DNA of 22,662 nucleotides from Methylocystis sp. (GCA_023253795.1 JALRFG010000013.1:1-22662), one strand, 5' to 3'; counted from the stretch's first letter, positions 7,449 to 15,527 are shown. Program-made: numbers and translations. The notes: generated by a model from the letters alone, not told the origin.

Positions 7449-8149
7449 CCTGTCCCCTTATGACTATCGACGCCCTCGCGCGCCATGAAAGCGGCCGCCG
7501 CCGTTTGTTCTGCGGCGCGTTTGGAGCCGCCGGCGCCGACGGCCGGCGCAAAACCTTCAACCTCGACCGCGATCTCGAAGGATGGCGCATGATCCGGCCC
7601 GCCGCGCGTCACCAGCAGATAACGCGGCGGCGCAAGACGACGCGCCTGCGCCCATTCCTGCAAAGCGGTTTTGGCGTCGCGCAGATCGGGTGCTGCAGCG
7701 TGCATTTTCTCGACAAAGGCTGCGCGCACGACAGCCTCCGCCGCCTCGGCGCCGGCGTCAAGAAAAACGGCGCCGATGATCGCCTCGCAGACATCACCAA
7801 GGATCGCGCGCTTCTTGCGGCCGCCGGTTTGCGCCTCGCCTTCGCCAAGTCGCAGAAACGGGCCGACGCCCCAGCTCTCGGCGACTTCGGCGCAGGTTTC
7901 CTTGCGCACCAGCGCGGCGAGGCGGCGCGACAGCTCGCCCTCGCTGCGATCCGGGAAAGTGACATAAAGCATATGCGAAACGGCGAGCCCCAGCACGCGG
8001 TCGCCGAGAAACTCAAGCCGCTCGTAGGATTCCGGCCGTTGCGTCGAGGCGCTGACATGGGTCAGCGCTGCGCGCAGCAGGACAGGATCGGAGAAGGCGT
8101 GGCCAATGCGCGCTTCGAGTTGGGCGATATCCGGTTTTGCGCGCGCCAT
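7445..8149 (-). CDS. rnc: Ribonuclease III
   Basis: Double-strand-specific endoribonuclease that releases rRNA precursors and processes structured mRNAs. 234 residues. The catalytic domain (about 8-150) carries the signature ERLEFLGDRVLGL at 43-55 with Glu46 and Asp50, and Asp119/Glu122 in LGDVCEA, completing the metal site. The C-terminal dsRNA-binding domain is about 155-222 and ends with GGSKRAAEQTAA. ATG 8149 is chosen: the frame remains open to a TTG at 8221, but that would overlap lepB by 55 bases and add residues foreign to the family. The gap to lepB is 17 bases, and era is coupled downstream. Confidence 0.96.
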   Translation of the reverse strand: MARAKPDIAQLEARIGHAFSDPVLLRAALTHVSASTQRPESYERLEFLGDRVLGLAVSHMLYVTFPDRSEGELSRRLAALVRKETCAEVAESWGVGPFLRLGEGEAQTGGRKKRAILGDVCEAIIGAVFLDAGAEAAEAVVRAAFVEKMHAAAPDLRDAKTALQEWAQARRLAPPRYLLVTRGGPDHAPSFEIAVEVEGFAPAVGAGGSKRAAEQTAAAAFMAREGVDSHKGTG

Positions 8150-8166
8150 AAACGCCAGTCGTCGCG

Positions 8167-8955
8167 TTAGTGCGCGCTTTTGAACAGGCGATTCCAGCGA
8201 ACCGACCACGGCCAGCGCCAAAAGGCGAGCGGCGATTCATCTTTCTTCACAGAGAAGAAAATGATTTCGGCGCGACCCACGAGATTGACGAAAGGTACGA
8301 AGCCAACGCCGCCCAGTTCCGGAGAAATGCGTGAATCCGTCGAGTTGTCGCGATTATCGCCCATCATGAAATATTGATCCGGCGGCACGACGAAGGGTTC
8401 GGTGTTGTCGTTGATGCCGTGATCGCCTTCGATCTCGACGATCGTATGTTCGACGCCGGGATGCTCGCCGTCGCCCGGCAGGGTTTCCTTATAGGTGGCG
8501 ACCGGAACTTCACGCCCCTCGCGATTTTCAGTGAGCGCTTTTTCCGTCTGCTCGCGCGGCACGATGGCGCCGTTGATGTAGAGCCGTCCCTCGATCACCT
8601 GGATCTTGTCGCCCGGCAGGCCAATCACGCGCTTGATGTAATCGGTTTCATTGTCGCGCGGCAGTTTGAACACCACGACGTCGCCGCGCTTGGGCGGCGA
8701 GGACAACAGACGACCGGAAAAAATATTCGGCCCCATCGGCATGGAGTAGTTCGAATAGCCATAGGCGTATTTCGACACGAAGACGTAATCGCCGATGAGC
8801 AGGGTCGGAATCATCGACCCCGACGGAATGTTGAACGGCTGGAACAGCAGGGTGCGGATGACAAGCGCGATCGCCAGCGCCTGGATGACCACCTTGATCG
8901 TTTCGACCAGGCCGCCTTCTTCCTCTTTCACGGTCTTCGATACATTCCTGCTCAA
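8167..8955 (-). CDS. lepB: Signal peptidase I (LepB)
   Basis: Inner-membrane serine/lysine protease that cleaves signal peptides from exported proteins. 262 residues from the proposed start. One N-terminal transmembrane helix lies at about 18-38. Box B IPSGSMIPTLL has nucleophile Ser47, and YIKRVIGLPGD has the general base Lys108. Box E GDNRDNSTDSR lies in the C-terminal part. The TTG at 8955 is preferred because GGGAGG (complement of 8964-8969) lies 8 bases before it. The frame stays open to another TTG at 9027, inside the acpS end, but that has no such site. With the shorter start there is a 52-base gap after acpS. It precedes rnc, as in E. coli. Confidence 0.95.
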   Translation of the reverse strand: MSRNVSKTVKEEEGGLVETIKVVIQALAIALVIRTLLFQPFNIPSGSMIPTLLIGDYVFVSKYAYGYSNYSMPMGPNIFSGRLLSSPPKRGDVVVFKLPRDNETDYIKRVIGLPGDKIQVIEGRLYINGAIVPREQTEKALTENREGREVPVATYKETLPGDGEHPGVEHTIVEIEGDHGINDNTEPFVVPPDQYFMMGDNRDNSTDSRISPELGGVGFVPFVNLVGRAEIIFFSVKKDESPLAFWRWPWSVRWNRLFKSAH

Positions 8956-8963
8956 GCCACGAA

Positions 8964-8969
8964 CCTCCC
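8964..8969 (-). promoter_or_regulatory. Ribosome binding site deciding the lepB start
   Basis: GGGAGG on the minus strand, close to a full Shine-Dalgarno core, lies 8 bases before TTG 8955. No ATG is available between the acpS stop and the transmembrane segment, so this site is the main argument for a TTG start. Confidence 0.6.
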
Positions 8970-9007
8970 GCAGGGGCGCGGCATGGGCCGGCCCGGCCTC
9001 CGCCCGC

Positions 9008-9406
9008 TTAGCATGGCGCAGCTTCAATGAGAACCTGCGCCTGCGCCAGCGGATATTCGTCGGTCAGGGTGAGATGGATGACGGCCTTCATGCCGGCCGG
9101 GGTCATCGCCGCCAGCCGCGCCGCCGCGCCGCCGGTGAGCGCCAGGGTCGGACGGCCGCAGGGCAGATTGACAACGCCCATATCCGTCCAGAACACGCCT
9201 TCGCTGATCCCGGTGCCCAAGGCCTTGGCGCAGGCCTCCTTGGCGGCGAAGCGCTTGGCGTAGGAGGCTGCGCGGGCGGCGCGCCCATCCGATTTGCCGC
9301 GCTCCACCTCGGTGAACAGCCGATGGGTGAACCGCGTCCCATAGCGTTCCAGCGCCCGTTCGATCCGGCGGATGTCGCAAAGATCGTTGCCGAAGCCCAA
9401 AATCAT
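9008..9406 (-). CDS. acpS: Holo-[acyl-carrier-protein] synthase
   Basis: Transfers 4'-phosphopantetheine from CoA to a serine of apo-ACP, activating fatty-acid synthesis. 132 residues, normal for the AcpS trimer type. The N-terminal motif GFGNDLCDIRRIE has the metal ligand Asp8, and the second motif RFAAKEACAKALGTG has Glu57. The C-terminal strand VIHLTLTDE is also typical. The start ATG overlaps the pdxJ stop as ATGA (9403-9406), so translation is coupled. The pdxJ-acpS pair occurs in many proteobacteria. Confidence 0.96.
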   Translation of the reverse strand: MILGFGNDLCDIRRIERALERYGTRFTHRLFTEVERGKSDGRAARAASYAKRFAAKEACAKALGTGISEGVFWTDMGVVNLPCGRPTLALTGGAAARLAAMTPAGMKAVIHLTLTDEYPLAQAQVLIEAAPC

Positions 9407-10161
9407 GGGGCGACCGACGCCCGTCCGGCGTCCATCGCCGCACGCATCTGGCGGATCGCCTCGCTCAGACCGACGAACACCGCTTCGCCTATCAGAAAAT
9501 GGCCGATGTTGAGTTCAGCGATCTGTGGCAGGGCCGAAACCCGTCGCGCGGTGTCGTAATCGAGGCCGTGTCCGGCGTGGATCTCAAGCCCCTTCTCCGC
9601 GCCATAGGCGGCGGCGGCGACGACGCGCGCGAATTCACGCTCGGCGCGGGCGAGATCGCCCGTCTCAACGGCGTGACACCACGCGCCCGTGTGCAATTCG
9701 ACGACCGGCGCGCGAATGGATGCGGCGGCATCGATCGCCTCGGTCGAGGGTTCGATGAACAGCGAAACGCGAATACCGCCACGCGTCAATTGATCGACAA
9801 AGGGGACGAGATAATCATGGCCGCCGATGACATCGAGGCCGCCTTCCGTGGTGCGTTCGGTGCGTTTCTCCGGCACCAGACAGGCGGCGTGCGGCGCGGT
9901 GGCCAGCGCGATGTCGAGCATTTGCGCCGTCGCCGCCATTTCAAAATTCAGCGGCTTGGAAATGCCGGCCTTCAATCGCGCCATATCGGCGTCGGTGATA
10001 TGGCGACGATCCTCACGCAAATGCGCAGTGATTCCGTCCGCACCAGCCTCAATCGCCAGCAGCGCGGCGCGCAAGGGATCCGGACGCGCACCGCCGCGCG
10101 CATTGCGCAAGGTGGCGACGTGATCGATGTTGACGCCAAGGCGTAGAGGCTTTGCCGACAT
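9403..10161 (-). CDS. pdxJ: Pyridoxine 5'-phosphate synthase
   Basis: Condenses 3-amino-2-oxopropyl phosphate (from PdxA) with 1-deoxyxylulose 5-phosphate to pyridoxine 5'-phosphate, the last ring-forming step of DXP-dependent vitamin B6 synthesis. 252 residues forming a TIM barrel. GVNIDHVATLRNAR lies at 9-22, DGITAHLREDRRHI at 42-55 with His47, NFEMA with Glu74, and HAGHGL with His198; these match the catalytic residues of E. coli PdxJ. The ATG at 10161 is chosen over a longer frame to 10245 because AGGAAGG lies just before it and the protein starts like its homologues. It is separated from rsh by a 124-base spacer with two hairpins. Confidence 0.97.
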   Translation of the reverse strand: MSAKPLRLGVNIDHVATLRNARGGARPDPLRAALLAIEAGADGITAHLREDRRHITDADMARLKAGISKPLNFEMAATAQMLDIALATAPHAACLVPEKRTERTTEGGLDVIGGHDYLVPFVDQLTRGGIRVSLFIEPSTEAIDAAASIRAPVVELHTGAWCHAVETGDLARAEREFARVVAAAAYGAEKGLEIHAGHGLDYDTARRVSALPQIAELNIGHFLIGEAVFVGLSEAIRQMRAAMDAGRASVAP

Positions 10162-10196
10162 GTCCTTCCTGCTTCGCAATCGTTCCAAGGTCTTTC

Positions 10197-10286
10197 CCGG
10201 TCTGATTGAGTCAGACCGGCGCTCCTGTCTCGTGTTTTGTCGCACTTTCTTTCGCCGAACCGGTTTCCACTTCGGCGGAAAGCGCT
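10197..10286. repeat. Palindromic intergenic element between rsh and pdxJ
   Basis: Two hairpins in the short spacer. The first is a perfect 9-bp stem CCGGTCTGA (10197-10205) and TCAGACCGG (10211-10219) with loop TTGAG. The second is CGCCGAA (10253-10259) and TTCGGCG (10271-10277), extendable by a wobble pair and one more pair, enclosing CCGGTTTCCAC. The run GTTTTGTCGC...GAACCGGTTTCCACTTCG, ending GCGCT, matches from memory a palindromic element found in many intergenic regions of Rhizobiales genomes such as Bradyrhizobium and Rhodopseudomonas. The element abuts the rsh stop codon and has no T-run, so it is not a standard terminator. It may tune stability or processing of the rsh-pdxJ message. 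Confidence 0.6.
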
Positions 10287-12490
10287 TAACCGATCACCCG
10301 CTCGACCTTGCTGACCAGCGGGCTTTCGCGCAGCTTCGCGATCACCGCCGTCAGATGTTTGAGGTCGGCGACCTCCAGATCGAAGGTCATTTCCCGGAAG
10401 TCCGGAGAATGCGCCCGGAAGCTGATGTTGTCGATATTGGCGCCGGTCTCGCCGATTAGCGTGGCGAGCGCGCCCAGTGCGCCCGGCTCGTTCATCGCCT
10501 GCGCGACGACGCGCGCCGGAAACAACTCACGACGCTCCGTATCAATATCCCAGCGCACATCGAGCCAGCGCTCCGGCTGATCGTCAAAGGCGGTCAATGA
10601 CGGCGACTGGATCGGATAGATGGTGACGCCTTCGCCCTGCGTCAGAATGCCGACGATACGATCGCCGGGAACGGCGCCGCCAATCGGCGCAAAGCTGACC
10701 GGCGCGTCGCCGCTCAGACCGCGAATGGGAATGGCGTCTGCGCCGCCCGCGCCCGGCGCCTTAAACACCACATTGGCGTTGGCCTTGACGCCGAACCAGC
10801 CCGGTTCGCCGGGGCGGATCGGCGTTTGCGTCACTTTGCGATCTTCGGTGAAGTCCGGATACAGCGCCTTGACGACATCGCCGGAATAAATTTCGCCGCG
10901 ACCGACGGCCGCCAGCACATCCTCCAGAGATGCGCGCGCCAGACGCGGCAACGCCGCTTTCAACCGGTCTTCCGAAAAGACCCGATTGGCGCGCTCAAAC
11001 GCACGTTCGACAATCTGTCGTCCCAGCCCGGCGAATTGTTGCCGCACCGACTCGCGGGTCGCGCGACGAATGGCGGCGCGCGCCTTGCCGGTCGCGACCG
11101 CCGTCTCCCAGGCCACGGGGGGAATATGCCCCTCGGCGCGAATGATCTCGACCTCATCGCCATTCTGCAAATGCGACAACACCGGCGCAACGCGTCCGTT
11201 GATCTTGGCGCCGACGGCGGAATTCCCGAGCTTGGTGTGCACGGCGTAGGCGAAATCAATCGGCGTCGCGCCGCGCGGCAGCGCGATGAGTCCGCCCTTC
11301 GGCGTGAAGCAAAACACCTGATCCTGAAACAATTCGAGCCGTGTGTGCTCCAGAAATTCTTCAGGGCTGTCGCCATGCGAGAGCAGATCGAGCGTTTCCT
11401 GAAGCCAGCGAAAGGCGCGGCTTTCTTTCGCAAGCTCCTCACGCCCTTCGTCGCCGGCGGCGTCCTTATAAAGCGCATGTGCGGCGATGCCGAAACGCGC
11501 GATTTCATGCATCTCGGCCGTACGGATTTGCAATTCGACGCGCTGATGTCCCGGCCCGATCACCGTGGTGTGCAATGAGCGATAATCATTTTGTTTGGGC
11601 GTCGAAATATAATCTTTGAAGCGACCGGGCACGCTCGGCCATTTGGTGTGCACCACGCCCAGCGCGCGATAACAATCCTCAACACCGCCGACAATAATCC
11701 GAAAGCCGAAGATATCGGAGAGTTGTTCGAAAGAAATCGATTTACGCTCCATTTTCCGCCAGACGGAATAAGGCGCTTTCTGCCGGCCGGCGACCGCCGC
11801 TTCAATTCCGCGTTTAGCGAATTCTTCAGTCAGCTCTTCTTCAACGCGCCGGATCGCCCGACCGTTTTTGGCGCGCAGATCGCGCAAGCGTTCCGAAATC
11901 GCTTGATGCGCCTCTGGCGAGAGATGACGAAACGCCAGTTCCTCAAGCTCATCGCGCAGGCGCTGCATACCGATGCGGCCGGCGAGCGGCGCATAAATAT
12001 CCAGCGTCTCCTGCGCAATGCGGGCGCGTTTTTCCGGCGGAACAAAATGCAGGGTGCGCATATTGTGCAACCTGTCAGCGAGCTTGACGAGCAGAACGCG
12101 CACGTCCTCCGCCACCGCCATCAGCAATTTACGAAAATTCTCGCCCTGCCGCGCCTGTTTGGAGACGAGATCGAGTTTTTCGATCTTGGTCAGACCGTCG
12201 ACGAGATGGCCGATCTGCTTGCCGAACAGCCGCTCGATTTCTTCATGCGTGGCGTCGGTGTCTTCGATCGTGTCGTGGAGGACGGCGGCGACGATGGTGG
12301 CGTCATCGAGCTTGAGATCGGTGAGGATCGCCGCGACTTCGAGAGGATGGGAGAAATAGGGATCGCCCGAAGCGCGGGTCTGCGCCCCATGCGCCTTCAT
12401 GGCGTAGACATAGGCGCGATTGAGCAAATCCTCGTCTACGCGCGGATTATATTTCCGCACCCTTTCGACGAGTTCATACTGACGCATCAT
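10286..12490 (-). CDS. rsh: Bifunctional (p)ppGpp synthetase/hydrolase (RSH)
   Basis: Makes and degrades the stringent-response alarmone (p)ppGpp. 734 residues. The HD hydrolase domain (about 25-190) has His48 in FSHPLEVA, the HDTIEDT motif at 72-78 and the LADRLHNMRTL motif with Asp139. The synthetase domain (about 235-345) has SDIFGFRIIV with Asp259, the RFKD signature at 290-293 typical of bifunctional rather than RelA-only enzymes, KQNDYRSLHT and VELQIRT. A TGS domain (about 393-452) and a C-terminal ACT domain (last ~80 residues) follow. Both active sites look intact. The start is ATG 12490 (or the next codon, ATG 12487); a TTG at 12505 is possible, and none has a strong ribosome binding site. 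It lies 151 bases after rpoZ; as no relA/spoT split is expected here, it is likely the only long RSH. Confidence 0.96.
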   Translation of the reverse strand: MMRQYELVERVRKYNPRVDEDLLNRAYVYAMKAHGAQTRASGDPYFSHPLEVAAILTDLKLDDATIVAAVLHDTIEDTDATHEEIERLFGKQIGHLVDGLTKIEKLDLVSKQARQGENFRKLLMAVAEDVRVLLVKLADRLHNMRTLHFVPPEKRARIAQETLDIYAPLAGRIGMQRLRDELEELAFRHLSPEAHQAISERLRDLRAKNGRAIRRVEEELTEEFAKRGIEAAVAGRQKAPYSVWRKMERKSISFEQLSDIFGFRIIVGGVEDCYRALGVVHTKWPSVPGRFKDYISTPKQNDYRSLHTTVIGPGHQRVELQIRTAEMHEIARFGIAAHALYKDAAGDEGREELAKESRAFRWLQETLDLLSHGDSPEEFLEHTRLELFQDQVFCFTPKGGLIALPRGATPIDFAYAVHTKLGNSAVGAKINGRVAPVLSHLQNGDEVEIIRAEGHIPPVAWETAVATGKARAAIRRATRESVRQQFAGLGRQIVERAFERANRVFSEDRLKAALPRLARASLEDVLAAVGRGEIYSGDVVKALYPDFTEDRKVTQTPIRPGEPGWFGVKANANVVFKAPGAGGADAIPIRGLSGDAPVSFAPIGGAVPGDRIVGILTQGEGVTIYPIQSPSLTAFDDQPERWLDVRWDIDTERRELFPARVVAQAMNEPGALGALATLIGETGANIDNISFRAHSPDFREMTFDLEVADLKHLTAVIAKLRESPLVSKVERVIG

Positions 12491-12641
12491 GTGCGGTGGC
12501 CGCAAAGGCTGGGCCAGCCGATGCGCAACACACTGTTCCTATAAAAGAAAAGCGTCACGCCGCCAGCTGGCGATCGAAGTTGTTTCGTAAAGTGTAACCC
12601 AGCCGCGACCGCGCCTCCAGCGGCGCGTCTAACGTCGTGGA

Positions 12642-13031
12642 TTATTCGCCGTCTTCTTCGACTTCCGCCGGCGGCACCAGCCCTTCAAGGCCGCGCAGCA
12701 GGTCTTCTTCGGTCATGCGATCGAAGGTGGCGTCAATGTCGACAACGTCGACGCCAGCCGCCGAAGCCAGCGCCGGGGCGGCTTCCGCCTCGGGCTCATC
12801 GACTTCCACATGTCTCTGAAGCGAATGGATAAAGTCTTCCGAAAGATCTTCCGGCGTCAGTGTGGAGTCGGCGATTTCGCGCAGCGCCACAACAGGGTTT
12901 TTATCCCGGTCGCGCTCGACCAGAATATGCTGTCCCGACGAGATCAGGCGGGCGCGATGCGCGGCCAGAAGGACGAGATCAAAACGGTTTTCGATCTTGT
13001 CGATACAATCTTCCACAGTGACGCGCGCCAT
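12642..13031 (-). CDS. rpoZ: RNA polymerase omega subunit
   Basis: Small RNA polymerase subunit that wraps the beta-prime C-terminus, helps assembly, and forms part of ppGpp site 1 in E. coli. 129 residues. The conserved core MARVTVEDCIDKIENRFDLV through NPVVALREIA occupies about 1-55. The remaining ~75 residues form an acidic, Ala/Glu-rich tail longer than in E. coli (91 residues in total) but usual for alphaproteobacteria. GGGAG lies 11 bases before the ATG. It precedes rsh on the same strand, the same pairing as rpoZ-spoT in E. coli, which groups the alarmone enzyme with its polymerase target. Confidence 0.96.
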   Translation of the reverse strand: MARVTVEDCIDKIENRFDLVLLAAHRARLISSGQHILVERDRDKNPVVALREIADSTLTPEDLSEDFIHSLQRHVEVDEPEAEAAPALASAAGVDVVDIDATFDRMTEEDLLRGLEGLVPPAEVEEDGE

Positions 13032-13580
13032 CTGCCGTCGAACTCCCAGATTTTCGTGAAGGCCCGCTCTTACGCCAGATCAGAGGCCGGCGCAAGGCAA
13101 GGCGGCCCGGCCTAGCGGCGTCATCGGAGCAAGGCGCTGGTTTTATGACATGCGCTTCGTTGTCGGAACGGCATGATTAACATTTTTTATAGAAATCGAG
13201 ATGCGGCGGGATAGGCGACGCTCTGCCGCGTCATCGACGCGCAGCAGGAGATGATCGACATAAATTATGCAGCACAATCAGTCATCTTCCACGATCTCTA
13301 ACACATGATCAGACTTGACCTTGCGACGGTTCGGCGCACATAACTCTACAAGAGAGCGCCGACGCGCGGGACGCGGATTTAACGTCCTGATAAAATGGCG
13401 ACGCTGCTTTCCTGAATATACGATATGCGTTGACCGAAAAATAACTGCGTCAAATTAGCTGCATGGATATGGATTAAACAGATTTAATGATTTTTCCTGT
13501 TCCGTCATGCTTATCCTGGCGATGACTTCGCGAAACATATTGTCGCATCCGTAAACACAAACTGTTTGAGAGAAAAGATA
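13032..13580. promoter_or_regulatory. Divergent intergenic region between rpoZ and the NYN gene
   Basis: 549 bases, relatively A+T-rich, with no credible gene. On the minus strand a possible rpoZ promoter is TTGCGC (complement of 13090-13095), 16 bases, then GTAAGA (complement of 13068-13073). On the plus strand a possible promoter is TTGACC (13315-13320), 18 bases, then CATAAC (13339-13344). A second TTGACC lies near 13430 with a poorer -10. TTAA at 13474-13477 and 13484-13487 are 6 bases apart, one short of a CtrA box. The length exceeds what two promoters need, so a small RNA or long leader is possible, but I see no hairpin-plus-T-run to mark one. Confidence 0.35.
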
Positions 13581-14207
13581 ATGGCCAGTGATGAACGTAT
13601 TGCCCTGTTTATTGACGGCGCGAATTTATACGCCACCGCCAAGTCTCTTGGCTTTGACATCGACTACAAACGACTGCTGCGCGAGTTCCAGAGCAAAGGC
13701 CGCTTGATGCGGGCCTTTTATTACACAGCGCTGATTGAAGATCAGGAATATTCATCGATCCGCCCGCTGATCGACTGGCTCGACTACAACGGCTACGCCG
13801 TCGTCACCAAGCCCACAAAAGAATTTGTCGACTCTCTGGGTCGCCGCAAGGTCAAGGGTAATATGGACATCGAACTCGCGGTGGACGCGATGGAGATGGC
13901 TGAACATCTCGATCATATCGTGCTTTTCTCCGGCGACGGCGATTTCCGTTCGCTGGTCGAAGCCGTGCAGCGCAAGGGCGTGCGCGTTTCGGTTATCTCG
14001 ACCATTACCACCCAGCCGCCGATGATCGCCGACGAATTACGCCGTCAGGCCGATGAATTCATCGACCTTGTCCATCTCGCCAGCAAGATCGGCCGCGATC
14101 CGGGCGAACGCGCCGAACGCATGCAGCGCTATCAGGAACGTCGCCCCGCCCAGCAGACGCCGGGCGGCGAGGGTGAACATACGCATGAAGACGATGATGA
14201 AGAATAA
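13581..14207 (+). CDS. NYN-domain (LabA/DUF88-type) putative ribonuclease
   Basis: 208 residues with a PIN-like NYN fold over about 6-165. The acidic residues expected of a metal-dependent nuclease are present: Asp12 in FIDGANLY, Asp96 in KGNMDIELA, and Asp119/Asp121 in SGDGDF. YYTALI and the beta-strand VRVSVIS are typical of the LabA/DUF88 group. NYN proteins are predicted or shown RNases in RNA turnover; the target here is unknown. The C-terminus (about 172-208) is charged and ends in the acidic run HEDDDEE, probably disordered. ATG 13581 follows the purine-rich GAGAGAAAAGATA; an in-frame TTG at 13566 is less likely. It is transcribed divergently from rpoZ and ends in a strong terminator, so it is probably a single-gene unit. 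Confidence 0.9.
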   Translation: MASDERIALFIDGANLYATAKSLGFDIDYKRLLREFQSKGRLMRAFYYTALIEDQEYSSIRPLIDWLDYNGYAVVTKPTKEFVDSLGRRKVKGNMDIELAVDAMEMAEHLDHIVLFSGDGDFRSLVEAVQRKGVRVSVISTITTQPPMIADELRRQADEFIDLVHLASKIGRDPGERAERMQRYQERRPAQQTPGGEGEHTHEDDDEE

Positions 14208-14228
14208 GCGCATCGCATAAGAAATCAG

Positions 14229-14259
14229 GCCGGCGCCAACTGCGCCGGCTTTTTTATTT
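14229..14259 (+). terminator. Intrinsic terminator of the NYN gene
   Basis: A perfect 8-bp G+C-rich stem, GCCGGCGC (14229-14236) and GCGCCGGC (14242-14249), with 5-base loop CAACT, followed directly by six T's and then ATTT. It lies 21 bases past the stop of the NYN gene. Confidence 0.9.
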
Positions 14260-14355
14260 GATTGCCATTTTAAATGGCGCGCACTGTTTTCAAAGCGTCT
14301 TTTGCATATCCCGTGGCGCGCGGACAGCGCTGATCATATTCCAGCCAAGCGCTTC

Positions 14356-14391
14356 TTAAAAACGACATAAAATATAATTGATATTAACCAT
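14356..14391 (+). promoter_or_regulatory. Possible promoter with CtrA-like half-site
   Basis: A perfect TATAAT lies at 14373-14378, but no good -35 is spaced from it. TTAACCAT at 14384-14391, just downstream and near the expected transcription start, equals the extended CtrA half-site known from Caulobacter. A second TTAA lies at 14356-14359, too far to form a full box. If real, CtrA binding over the start point would be expected to repress. The gene starts at 14481, leaving a leader of about 95 bases. Confidence 0.35.
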
Positions 14392-14480
14392 CGCACGCTT
14401 GTCGAATCGATCGACGAAGCGCCTGCGCCAATGCGAAGCGGGTGTTTCGCGAAAAATCTGCGGCGCTGTGGAGATGTGTC

Positions 14481-15494
14481 ATGCTCAAGAAGCTCTGGCG
14501 GATTATCGTCGATTTTTTCAACCGCCTCGCATCTCGCCTCGGCCTGAGAAACGCCGCGCCGATCCATGATCGCGCATCCATGGTTGGACATTGGCGTGAA
14601 ACGGATCGCCGCCTGCCCAGCAGCGCAAAAGCGCTGGGTCAAACGGCTGGCGTCGCAACACTCCCGCTTCCCGCCGACGCCGCCATGTTCGATCTTGCGC
14701 CTCTGGGCGGTCAGCAGAAACGCCACGACAGCACCGACTTTGGCGACATCATTGAAGTGGATTACGTCGAAGGCGAATTTGTCTCGAAAGCGTTACGCAC
14801 CCGAACGCCGAGAACAACGGCGCCGTGGATCTTCGCCTCCTTTGCCGCACTCCTTGTCGCTGCGCTCGCCTTTGCGGGACTTGGAAACTTCCGGCAAATC
14901 GAATCCGCCAAAACGGAAACCTCTTCCGACCGCATGGCGGCATCGACGCCTTCTGCGACCAGCGTCATTGCATCCGCTCCCGTGGAGACCCCGGACATCC
15001 GTCCCGCGCCGGTCGCCGTCGCGCCAGCGACACAACAAAAACTGACGTCTGCGACGACAGGCGCATCAAATCTCGATGCGCCGCAATCGATTTCACCACG
15101 CGTTGATGAAGCGACTAAAACATCAGCCATCGCGGCGACCGCGACGCCTTCAGACGCCAAAACCACGGCGCCCGCCGCTTCGATCGCGACTACGCCGGCG
15201 CAAGCCGCTACAGCCGACAAAACAAGCCAGAAGTCCCACAAGATCATCGCCGCGAATGAAGAGGGCCTGTCCACCGCGCCAAAATACACCCCGCCCGCCA
15301 GAGCCCGGCACGAGAGAGCCCGTGCGGCCAGGACGGCGCGCGCGTCAGGCGGCGGCGTTTCGGATACGGTCGTCAATGGTCTGCTCGGCGGTCTGGCCGG
15401 GGCCGTTGTCGGCGGTCCGGTTGGCCTGGTCGCCGGAGCCGCCGTCGGCGCCAGCGCGGGCAAAGCCATCGCCCACAGCTGGGGGATGCGTTAG
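14481..15494 (+). CDS. Single-pass membrane protein with C-terminal glycine zipper, unknown function
   Basis: 337 residues; no family recognised. The N-terminal LKKLWRIIVDFFNRLASRL is a basic amphipathic helix, followed by a soluble part to about residue 112. One transmembrane helix lies at about 115-136, then a long Ala/Thr/Ser/Pro-rich low-complexity stretch (about 140-270) and a basic Arg/Ala-rich segment. The C-terminal glycine zipper (about 300-328) contains GGLAGAVVGGPVGLVAGAAVG, shared with outer-membrane and inner-membrane-inserting proteins. With the basic N-terminus inside, the zipper would be periplasmic and could reach or insert into a membrane. ATG 14481 is chosen for GGAG 7 bases upstream; an in-frame GTG at 14442 is less likely. 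It is followed by amiC on the same strand, so an envelope role is plausible. Confidence 0.75.
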   Translation: MLKKLWRIIVDFFNRLASRLGLRNAAPIHDRASMVGHWRETDRRLPSSAKALGQTAGVATLPLPADAAMFDLAPLGGQQKRHDSTDFGDIIEVDYVEGEFVSKALRTRTPRTTAPWIFASFAALLVAALAFAGLGNFRQIESAKTETSSDRMAASTPSATSVIASAPVETPDIRPAPVAVAPATQQKLTSATTGASNLDAPQSISPRVDEATKTSAIAATATPSDAKTTAPAASIATTPAQAATADKTSQKSHKIIAANEEGLSTAPKYTPPARARHERARAARTARASGGGVSDTVVNGLLGGLAGAVVGGPVGLVAGAAVGASAGKAIAHSWGMR

Positions 15495-15527
15495 TCTGGC
15501 GCAAAGCATGCGACAATTCGATCCTGG

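Noticed and set aside
8150..8221. Upstream TTG start for RNase III
   Set aside because: It would overlap lepB by 55 bases, and the extra residues are not typical of the family; ATG 8149 fits.
13474..13487. Possible CtrA box before the NYN gene
   Set aside because: The TTAA halves are 6, not 7, bases apart, and the A+T-rich surroundings make such pairs likely by chance.
14793..15469. Minus-strand frames opposite the glycine-zipper gene
   Set aside because: Shadows of the Ala/Thr-rich low-complexity coding sequence; the plus frame has a ribosome binding site, a transmembrane helix and a downstream same-strand neighbour.
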